A program made the position numbers and the translations under genes. 5,440 nucleotides of DNA from an uncultured Clostridia bacterium (lineage in GTDB: Bacteria > Bacillota > Clostridia > Oscillospirales > Ruminococcaceae). Shown here piece by piece: positions 1 to 4,780 of the stretch. Each line of letters begins with the position of its first letter. The first letter of the stretch is position 1. The notes below the pieces were generated by a model. The model had not been told where the DNA came from. It did not search any database and saw nothing but the letters and a program-made list of their open reading frames with translations. Location of the stretch: NCBI GenBank assembly GCA_937893735.1, contig CALBGD010000302.1, forward strand, positions 1 through 5,440, in the 5' to 3' direction.

Positions 1-335
1 CCTGCGAGCTTTCCGGCGGTCAGCAGCAGAGAGTAGCCATCGCAAGGGCGCTCGCGATGAATCCGGCGATACTGTGCTTTGACGAGCCGACCTCCGCCCT
101 CGACCCGGAGCTTACCGGAGAGGTGCTCAGGGTTATCCGGGAGCTGAAAAATTCCGACCGCACAATGATTATCGTCACTCATGAGATGGGCTTCGCAAGG
201 AGCGCGGCGGACAAGGTGATTTTCATGGCGGACGGCGTTATCGAGGAGTACGGCACCCCCGAGGAGGTATTCGGCAGCCCCAAAAGCCCCAAGACCGTGG
301 CGTTCCTTGAAAAATCCCTTGAAAATATCACCTGA
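1..335 (+). CDS. Polar amino-acid ABC transporter, ATP-binding protein (C-terminal part)
   Basis: This is the C-terminal 110 residues of an ABC ATPase, read in frame from base 3 to the TGA at 333-335; the N-terminus with Walker A lies outside the window. Visible in order are the ABC signature LSGGQQQR (residues 3-10 of the fragment), Walker B ILCFDEP with catalytic Glu28, the D-loop SALDP, and the H-loop histidine in VTHEMGFA (His60). The signature LSGGQQQRVAIARAL, the DEPTSALDPEL string and the THEMGFAR string are typical of the GlnQ/ArtM/HisP-type polar amino-acid importers, which work at the cytoplasmic face of the membrane with a permease and a substrate-binding protein. Those partners are not in the window, so the substrate (glutamine, arginine, cystine or other) cannot be named. 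The C-terminus (PEEVFGSPKSPKTVAFLEK) is normal for the family, so the gene looks intact here. Its position upstream of glutamine synthetase fits a nitrogen-acquisition role, but that is inference. Confidence 0.93.
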   Translation, partial: CELSGGQQQRVAIARALAMNPAILCFDEPTSALDPELTGEVLRVIRELKNSDRTMIIVTHEMGFARSAADKVIFMADGVIEEYGTPEEVFGSPKSPKTVAFLEKSLENIT

Positions 336-376
336 TGATTCTGCAATATTCTAAGTCTAATCCTGCAAAAATAAAT

Positions 377-423
377 TGAGATTCAGCCTGTAAAGTCCTT
401 TTGGACTTACAGGCTGAATTTTA
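377..423 (+). terminator. Hairpin terminator after the ABC ATPase gene, possibly bidirectional
   Basis: A 17-bp stem pairs 381-398 with 403-419, with a single bulged A at 392 and a TTTT loop (399-402). It starts 45 bases after the stop codon and is followed by TTTTA. In RNA the stem can extend by wobble pairs (377-380 with 420-423), which would absorb part of the U-run. Read on the minus strand, the hairpin is followed by a T-rich stretch (complement of 366-377), so it could stop transcription in both directions. Confidence 0.65.
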
Positions 424-515
424 TGCAGGATATCATTTCAATAAAATACAATTCAGTTGTGCACAATGCATATAAACTCCAGCATAAAATTAAGACTATT
501 TGTGCATATATGTGA

Positions 516-544
516 TTGACAAAATCCGCGTTTTCGGCTAAAAT
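516..544 (+). promoter_or_regulatory. Sigma-A promoter of glnN
   Basis: The -35 box TTGACA (516-521) is a perfect consensus match. Exactly 17 bases separate it from the -10 box TAAAAT (539-544). Transcription would start near 551, giving a leader of about 100 nt before the glnN start codon. The upstream flank is AT-rich, as expected of a strong promoter. The start point is inferred from spacing only. Confidence 0.8.
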
Positions 545-563
545 ATAAATGTAATCAAGAAAC

Positions 564-613
564 AAAGGCGTTTCGGGATACGGGCTTATTGTCCGCGTCC
601 GAAACGCTTTTTT
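564..613 (+). promoter_or_regulatory. Intrinsic-terminator-like hairpin in the glnN leader (candidate attenuator)
   Basis: Bases 564-576 (core GCGTTTCGG) pair with 599-611 (core CCGAAACGC) over about 13 bp, counting one G-U pair and A-T pairs at the base. The interior 580-598 forms a second short stem around a TTATT loop. A run of six T (608-613) follows at once, which is the layout of a Rho-independent terminator. Because it lies downstream of the promoter and 40 bases upstream of the ATG, it would cut the transcript to about 60 nt unless read-through occurs. I see no start codon with a ribosome binding site before it, so a leader-peptide mechanism is unlikely. The loop does not show the A1/G4 hexaloops of ANTAR target RNAs. 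Confidence 0.6.
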
Positions 614-637
614 AGTTTCCGAATCTACACGATAATC

Positions 638-644
638 AAGGAGG
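638..644 (+). promoter_or_regulatory. Ribosome binding site of glnN
   Basis: AAGGAGG lies 9 bases before the ATG at 654. It is a near-perfect Shine-Dalgarno sequence and fixes that ATG as the start, rather than any internal methionine. Confidence 0.9.
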
Positions 645-653
645 AAAAGGGAC

Positions 654-2744
654 ATGGCAGAACATTTTAACGTAGTGGAGCAGTTCGGCATTGACGTATT
701 CAATGAGGAAACGATGAAGCAGAGGCTTCCGAAGAACGTTTTCAAGGCACTGAAAAAGACCATTGCCGAGGGCAAGGAGCTTGACAGCAGCATTGCAGAT
801 GTAGTTGCAAGCGCAATGAAGGACTGGGCGATCGAAAAGGGTGCAACACATTACACCCACTGGTTCCAGCCTATGACCGGTATCACCGCTGAAAAGCACG
901 ACAGCTTCATCTCTCCGATGGGCGACGGCACAGTTATCATGGAGTTCTCGGGCAAGGAGCTCATCAAGGGTGAGCCTGACGCTTCCAGCTTCCCGTCCGG
1001 CGGAATCAGAGCTACATTCGAGGCAAGAGGCTACACAGCATGGGATCCTACCTCCTACGCATTCGTAAAGGGCGGCTCCCTCTACATTCCTACCGCATTC
1101 TATTCCTACTCCGGCGAGGCACTGGACAAGAAAACTCCTCTGCTCCGCTCCATGGACGTTGTTTCTGACGCAGCGCTCAGAATTCTGAAGCTGTTCGGCA
1201 ACACTACTGCAAAGAGAGTAGTTGCAACCGTAGGCGCTGAGCAGGAGTACTTCCTTGTAAACAAGGCTACCTACGATAAGAGAAAAGACCTTATTTTCAC
1301 AGGCAGAACGCTGTTCGGCGCTCCCGCTCCCAAGGGTCAGGAGCTTGACGACCACTATTTCGGAACCATCAAGGACCGCGTAGCAAGCTACATGAAGGAT
1401 CTCGACGAGCATATGTGGAAGCTCGGCATAACCTCTAAGACCAAGCACAATGAGGTTGCCCCCGCACAGCACGAGAACGCTCCGATTTTCGCACCTGCTA
1501 ACCTCGCTACCGACCAGAACCAGCTCACAATGGAACTGATGAAGAAGATTGCTCTTGAGCACGGTCTTGTATGCCTGCTCCACGAGAAGCCCTTTGCAGG
1601 AATCAACGGTTCCGGTAAGCACGATAACTGGTCTCTGTCCACAGACGACGGTCAGAACCTGCTCGACCCCGGCAAGAGCCCGATGGAGAACGCGCAGTTC
1701 CTGACATTCCTGGTTGCCATCATCAAGGCTGTTGACGAGTATTCCGACCTGCTCAGACTTTCTGTTGCTTCCGCCGGAAACGACCACAGACTGGGCGCTA
1801 ACGAGGCACCTCCTGCAATCATCTCCATCTTCCTCGGCGAAGAGCTTGAGAATGTTATCGAGGCTCTTGAAGAGGGCAAGGAGTATACCTCCGGCAGAGA
1901 AATGTTCAACGTTGGCGTTTCCTCGCTGCCTAACTTCCCGAAGGATACTACCGATAGAAACAGAACATCTCCGTTCGCGTTCACCGGCAACAAGTTCGAG
2001 TTCAGAAGCGCAGGTTCCAGCCTGAATATCGCAGGTCCGAACACAGTGCTGAATACTATCGTTGCAAACTCCCTGTCTGAATTCGCAGACGTGCTCGAAA
2101 AGGCTGACGATTTCAACGCAGCTCTGCATGACCTGCTCGTTAAGAATATCAAGCAGCACAAGAGAGTTATCTTCAACGGCAACGGTTACGGCGCTGAGTG
2201 GCTGGTAGAGGCTGAGAAGCGCGGCCTGCCGAATCTCAAGACAACTGTTGACGCTATCCCGGCTCTCACCGCTGAGAAGAATGTAAAGGTATTCACCAAG
2301 TTCGGCGTTTACAGCGAGGTCGAGCTCCACGCAAGACAGGAGATCAACTACGAGAACTACTCCAAGATCATCAACATCGAGGCTCTGACCACCAGCGATA
2401 TGGCTAAGACAGAGATTCTGCCCGCAGTAATGAAGTTCTCCAAGGACGTATGCGACATGGCAGCAAGCAAGAAGGCGCTCGGAATCGAGCCCGTTGTTGA
2501 AACTGAGCTTGCAAACAAGACAAACACACTGACCATCTCCCTCAACGAGAAGATCGACGCACTGAATGCCGCTATCGTAAAGGCACAGGGCGTATCAGAC
2601 TACGCTGAGCAGGCAAAGGCTTACTGCGATGATGTATTCGTTGCAATGCAGAGCCTCCGCGCTGTTGCTGACGAGCTTGAAACTATCGTCGGCGAGGAGT
2701 ACTGGCCGTTCCCGACATACGATGAGCTTCTGTTCAACGTATGA
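654..2744 (+). CDS. glnN: Type III glutamine synthetase (GSIII)
   Basis: The product is a 696-residue cytoplasmic enzyme that makes glutamine from glutamate, ammonium and ATP (EC 6.3.1.2). About 700 residues is the usual GSIII length, against roughly 450-470 for GSI. Conserved blocks run in family order: [20 protein letters not shown] near 66-85, the [18 protein letters not shown] region at 115-132, GAEQEYFLV with metal-binding glutamates at 194-202, [14 protein letters not shown] at 262-275, [18 protein letters not shown] at 310-327, [12 protein letters not shown] at 376-387 and [18 protein letters not shown] at 435-452. The long C-terminal extension (about 455-696) is specific to GSIII, and the protein ends in the typical [19 protein letters not shown] forms dodecamers of two hexameric rings. 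The start is fixed by AAGGAGG 9 bases upstream. The gene has its own promoter and a terminator-like leader hairpin, so it is probably monocistronic and conditionally expressed. Codon use looks optimised: TTA, CTA and TCA are absent as codons from 654 to 2330, suggesting high expression. Identification is very secure. Confidence 0.98.
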   Translation: MAEHFNVVEQFGIDVFNEETMKQRLPKNVFKALKKTIAEGKELDSSIADVVASAMKDWAIEKGATHYTHWFQPMTGITAEKHDSFISPMGDGTVIMEFSGKELIKGEPDASSFPSGGIRATFEARGYTAWDPTSYAFVKGGSLYIPTAFYSYSGEALDKKTPLLRSMDVVSDAALRILKLFGNTTAKRVVATVGAEQEYFLVNKATYDKRKDLIFTGRTLFGAPAPKGQELDDHYFGTIKDRVASYMKDLDEHMWKLGITSKTKHNEVAPAQHENAPIFAPANLATDQNQLTMELMKKIALEHGLVCLLHEKPFAGINGSGKHDNWSLSTDDGQNLLDPGKSPMENAQFLTFLVAIIKAVDEYSDLLRLSVASAGNDHRLGANEAPPAIISIFLGEELENVIEALEEGKEYTSGREMFNVGVSSLPNFPKDTTDRNRTSPFAFTGNKFEFRSAGSSLNIAGPNTVLNTIVANSLSEFADVLEKADDFNAALHDLLVKNIKQHKRVIFNGNGYGAEWLVEAEKRGLPNLKTTVDAIPALTAEKNVKVFTKFGVYSEVELHARQEINYENYSKIINIEALTTSDMAKTEILPAVMKFSKDVCDMAASKKALGIEPVVETELANKTNTLTISLNEKIDALNAAIVKAQGVSDYAEQAKAYCDDVFVAMQSLRAVADELETIVGEEYWPFPTYDELLFNV

Positions 2745-2773
2745 TCCCCGCTGTAATGCGGCTTAAACATCGA

Positions 2774-2799
2774 CTTAAAGCGTAAATTCTCGCTTTAAG
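2774..2799. other. AT-rich hairpin between convergent genes
   Basis: CTTAAAGCG (2774-2782) pairs perfectly with CGCTTTAAG (2791-2799) around an 8-base loop, 30 bases after the glnN stop. No T-run follows on either strand, so it is not a standard terminator. It may protect the mRNA 3' end. A second CTTAAA at 2762-2767 could compete for the same right arm. Confidence 0.45.
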
Positions 2800-2825
2800 A
2801 TATCCCGCTCCCTTTCCCTTTTTTC

Positions 2826-2857
2826 GGGGCTGTCATAAGGCAGCCCCCTTTTCTTTT
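2826..2857 (+). terminator. Rho-independent terminator of glnN
   Basis: GGGGCTGTC (2826-2834) pairs with GGCAGCCCC (2839-2847) through 9 bp, including one G-U pair, around an ATAA tetraloop. The tract CTTTTCTTTT (2848-2857) follows. This is the best terminator in the convergent gap for rightward transcription. Its right arm overlaps the left arm of the next hairpin. Confidence 0.75.
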
Positions 2858-2869
2858 GGAAAAGGGGGC
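2843..2869 (-). terminator. Second hairpin of the convergent pair, probable 3' end of the MATE transcript
   Basis: GCCCCCTTTTC (2843-2853) pairs perfectly over 11 bp with GAAAAGGGGGC (2859-2869) around a 5-base loop. It lies only 5 bases past the MATE stop codon on the minus strand. The minus-strand sequence after it is only weakly T-rich, so efficiency as an intrinsic terminator is uncertain. Part of the stem is shared with the glnN terminator. Confidence 0.45.
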
Positions 2870-2874
2870 GTAAT

Positions 2875-4224
2875 TTATACGGTTCGCTTTTGCTTCACGG
2901 CTTTTTTGTAGACTATCACGGAAACCGCCGCGGATATGACCTCGGTTATCCAGAATGCGTTCCATACAGCGTCAGCGCCGAAACAGCGCGTGAGTATGAA
3001 CGCCGCCGGGATTATCAGCACGATGTACCGGCACAGTGAGATCACCAGCGAGGGAAGTCCCTTTCCCAGTCCCTCCAGCGCTCCGGAGGAAGTCACGGAA
3101 ACAGCCGAAATAATGAAGCCCGCGCTGATTATCCGCAGTGCGGAGGCTCCTGCGGCAATAACCTCCTCGCTCTGCGTGAACAGTGACATCAGCTCCCCGG
3201 GAATCGCAAGGCAGATAACGGTTCCTATAACCATGATGATTCCGCTGGTCAGAAGGACATCGCGGTAGAGCTGGCTTACGCGCTTGTGCTCCCCGGCTCC
3301 GTAGTTATAACCGACAAGCGGGCGCATTCCCTGTATTATTCCGTTCGCCGGGAGGTAGAGGAACGTCTGGAGCTTGTAGTAGATTCCCAGCACGAGTATG
3401 TACACCTCGGAGTATGCCGCGAGTATCGCGTTCAGCGCAGAAATCAGTATCGAGGGAAGCGCGAGGTTCAGCACTGCAGGGATTCCGATGGCATAAAGCC
3501 TTGCTGTCATGTAGCTCTGCGGTCTGAGGTATTTCCTGCGGAAATGAACGCCTATATCCGTCCGGAAGTACACCGCAAGGTAAATCGCGAGGTAAATCGC
3601 GAGGGACACGCACTGACCGATTCCCGAGGCGAGAGCGGCGCCCTCTATTCCCATTTTCGGGAATCCGCAGCCGAAAATCAGCATAGGGTCTAGGATTATG
3701 TTGCAGACGCACCCGCACAGCAGGCTCACCATGGAGGTTTTCATTCTGCCGACAGCCTGAAATATTTTCTCGAATGCCATGCCGAGGTTGATTATCAGCG
3801 TGAATGTAAACGCTATGTTTGCATAGCGCACGCCGAGGTCGATTACAGCCTGAGAGCTCGTGAACATTCCGAGGAACGCGGGCATTACCGCAATACTTCC
3901 TGCGGTGAGAATCACGCTGTGGAGCACGGCGAAAACAAGTCCCTGAGTTGCGGCGCGGTCGGCCTTTTCGCGCTCTCCAGCTCCGGAATAGAACGCGATC
4001 ACCGCGTTTATCCCGATTCCGAAGCCGATTCCCACTGCGTTTATAAGGTTCTGGACGGGGAACACAAGCGAGAGCGCGGTCATGGCGTCGTCGCTTATCT
4101 TTGCCACGAAGAGGCTGTCCACAATGTTGTACAGCGAGTTCACAAGCATTGACAGCACCATCGGCAGAGCCATCGACATCAGAAGCGGGAAAACCGGCTT
4201 CTCTTTCATAAAAGTATCGTTCAT
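2875..4224 (-). CDS. MATE-family multidrug/Na+ (or H+) antiporter
   Basis: The product is a 449-residue inner-membrane protein with about 12 hydrophobic helices in two six-helix halves (roughly residues 11-220 and 240-440) joined by a charged loop (RTDIGVHFRRKYLRP, 221-235). Family hallmarks are the N-terminal LPMVLSMLVNSLYNIVDSLF segment at 20-39, the IFQAVGRMKTSM loop near 154-165 and its neighbour LDPMLIFG at 178-185, and the second-half QGMRPLVGYNYGAGEHKR at 298-315, which resembles the MepA/DinF-like branch. MATE proteins export cationic drugs or metabolites using a sodium or proton gradient; the substrate cannot be told here. The chosen ATG (4222-4224) has GGAGG 4 bases upstream. An in-frame GTG at 4261-4263 would add 13 residues, but it lacks a binding site and lies in the leader hairpin. 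The gene has its own promoter and is convergent with glnN. Residues 209-216 (AIYLAIYL) come from an exact DNA duplication. Confidence 0.93.
   Translation of the reverse strand: MNDTFMKEKPVFPLLMSMALPMVLSMLVNSLYNIVDSLFVAKISDDAMTALSLVFPVQNLINAVGIGFGIGINAVIAFYSGAGEREKADRAATQGLVFAVLHSVILTAGSIAVMPAFLGMFTSSQAVIDLGVRYANIAFTFTLIINLGMAFEKIFQAVGRMKTSMVSLLCGCVCNIILDPMLIFGCGFPKMGIEGAALASGIGQCVSLAIYLAIYLAVYFRTDIGVHFRRKYLRPQSYMTARLYAIGIPAVLNLALPSILISALNAILAAYSEVYILVLGIYYKLQTFLYLPANGIIQGMRPLVGYNYGAGEHKRVSQLYRDVLLTSGIIMVIGTVICLAIPGELMSLFTQSEEVIAAGASALRIISAGFIISAVSVTSSGALEGLGKGLPSLVISLCRYIVLIIPAAFILTRCFGADAVWNAFWITEVISAAVSVIVYKKAVKQKRTV
3578..3604. repeat. Perfect 12-bp tandem duplication inside the MATE gene
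   Basis: GGTAAATCGCGA occurs twice head to tail (3579-3590 and 3591-3602), and the 12-base period extends one base to the left and two to the right. The length is a multiple of three, so it stays in frame and encodes a doubled four-residue unit (LAIY-LAIY) in a transmembrane helix near the end of the first half of the protein. Confidence 0.85.
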
Positions 4225-4228
4225 TTTA

Positions 4229-4233
4229 CCTCC
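4229..4233 (-). promoter_or_regulatory. Ribosome binding site of the MATE gene
   Basis: On the minus strand GGAGGTAAAATG places GGAGG 4 bases before the ATG. The gap is short but common in clostridia. The next ATG, five codons in, would be 19 bases away and is a poor choice, so this site decides the start. Confidence 0.75.
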
Positions 4234-4250
4234 GTACCCGGAAAATTGCA

Positions 4251-4289
4251 CAAAAATAGCCACACGAACGCATTCGGCATTCGTGTGGC
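4251..4289 (-). promoter_or_regulatory. Terminator-like hairpin in the MATE gene leader (candidate attenuator)
   Basis: On the minus strand GCCACACGAA (4289-4280) pairs perfectly over 10 bp with TTCGTGTGGC (4268-4259) around an 11-base loop, and TATTTTTG follows (4258-4251). It lies downstream of the MATE promoter and about 18 bases before the ribosome binding site, so it would stop MATE transcripts early unless bypassed. It could also stop read-through from the ilvA-ridA operon. The loop side carries a tandem CGAATGC-CGAATGC, so either CGAA copy could pair with the TTCG of the other arm. Confidence 0.6.
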
Positions 4290-4337
4290 GAAAAGGTGAG
4301 CAGCTCCGGAAAAATCCACATCATTGTTTTCGTTGAT

Positions 4338-4366
4338 AGTATATCATAAAGATGGGATTCTGTCAA
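4338..4366 (-). promoter_or_regulatory. Sigma-A promoter of the MATE gene
   Basis: On the minus strand the -35 box TTGACA (4366-4361) is a perfect consensus match. Seventeen bases separate it from the -10 box TATACT (4343-4338). Transcription should start near 4331, giving a leader of about 105 nt. The promoter begins only 25 bases after the ridA stop codon, so MATE is separately transcribed from the upstream operon. Confidence 0.82.
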
Positions 4367-4373
4367 GAGGTGC

Positions 4374-4400
4374 AAAAGAATTTCTGAGAAATCAGAATTC
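4374..4400 (-). terminator. Small hairpin terminator overlapping the ridA stop codon
   Basis: On the minus strand GAATTCTGA (4400-4392) pairs with TCAGAAATTC (4387-4378) over 9 bp, with one bulged A and a TTTC loop, followed by TTTT (4377-4374). The TGA stop of ridA is the last part of the left arm. The stem is AT-rich, so the stop may be leaky; the leader hairpin at 4251-4289 could act as a backup. Confidence 0.5.
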
Positions 4401-4763
4401 AGCGATTACCTCGACCTCAACAAGGGCGCCCTTGGGGAGGTTAAGTCCGCCGACGCAGGAGCGTGCGGGCTTTCCGGTGAAATACTCGCCATAAACAGCG
4501 TTGAAAGCAGCAAAATCGCCGATATCGTGCAGGAAGCAGGTGGTCTTTACGACCTTGGACAGGTCGGAGCCTGCCGCTGCGAGCACAGCCTTCAGATTCT
4601 CACAAACCTGCTTGGACTGACCCTCGATTCCGCCTTCTGCGAGGTCGCCGGTCGCCGGAACAATAGCAATCTGACCGGAGGTATAAACCATGTTTCCTAC
4701 TACCTTTGCCTGGGTGTAGGGGCCGATAGCTGCGGGAGCGTTGGAAGTGAATACGTCTTTCAT
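4392..4763 (-). CDS. ridA: RidA family 2-iminobutanoate/2-iminopropanoate deaminase
   Basis: This 123-residue cytoplasmic protein belongs to the RidA/YjgF/YER057c family (close to YabJ and TdcF). It hydrolyses reactive enamines/imines such as 2-aminoacrylate and 2-aminocrotonate to 2-oxoacids and ammonia (EC 3.5.99.10), usually as a trimer with active sites between subunits. The N-terminal SNAPAAIGPYTQA, the YTSGQI block at 27-32, KTTCFLHDIGDF at 73-84 and PARSCVGGLNLPKGALVEVEVIAEF at the C-terminus are diagnostic. By alignment with Escherichia coli RidA (Tyr17, Ser30, Arg105, Glu120) the active-site residues are Tyr16, Ser29, Arg101 and Glu116, all present, so it should be catalytic. AAAGGAG lies 7 bases before the ATG. 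The gene starts 17 bases after the threonine ammonia-lyase stop, so the two are almost certainly one operon. That suits its job, because that enzyme makes its substrates. It is slightly shorter than E. coli RidA (128), in the loop before Arg101. Confidence 0.95.
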   Translation of the reverse strand: MKDVFTSNAPAAIGPYTQAKVVGNMVYTSGQIAIVPATGDLAEGGIEGQSKQVCENLKAVLAAAGSDLSKVVKTTCFLHDIGDFAAFNAVYGEYFTGKPARSCVGGLNLPKGALVEVEVIAEF

Positions 4764-4780
4764 GTTAGTTCTCCTTTGAA

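Larger units (their letters stand above)
336..653. other. 318-base non-coding control region between ABC ATPase and glnN
   Basis: No convincing gene lies here. In order it holds the hairpin closing the ABC transporter gene (377-423, with an extra outer arm pair 360-367/424-431), an AT-rich stretch with a TTGTGCACAA palindrome (457-466) and a second TTGTGCA (500-506), a consensus promoter (516-544), a leader hairpin with a run of six T (564-613), and a ribosome binding site (638-644). A minus-strand open frame crossing 407-793 is not credited: it has no recognisable protein features and runs over the promoter and into glnN. Confidence 0.8.

Noticed and set aside
564..613. ANTAR-type antiterminator target in the glnN leader
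   Set aside because: This was considered because some clostridial nitrogen genes use ANTAR regulators. The two-hairpin layout with hexaloops bearing A at position 1 and G at position 4 is not present.
407..793. 128-codon minus-strand frame over the glnN promoter and gene start
   Set aside because: It would cross the hairpin, promoter, leader and glnN 5' end, and its translation looks like random AT-rich sequence with no family features.
636..2330. 564-codon open frame antisense to glnN
   Set aside because: It has no recognisable domain, an implausible Cys/Ser/Val/Leu-rich composition, no ribosome binding site and exact codon-on-codon opposition to a certain gene. It is explained by glnN codon bias.
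3305..3718. Other-frame open reading frames within the MATE gene (both strands, including 3286-3693)
   Set aside because: They are Arg/Pro-rich or His/Glu-rich shadow translations of a clearly coding membrane-protein gene, with no ribosome binding sites.
4225..4263. Upstream GTG start adding 13 residues to the MATE protein
   Set aside because: There is no ribosome binding site before it, it sits at the base of the leader hairpin, and the added residues match nothing expected, while the ATG at 4224 has GGAGG.
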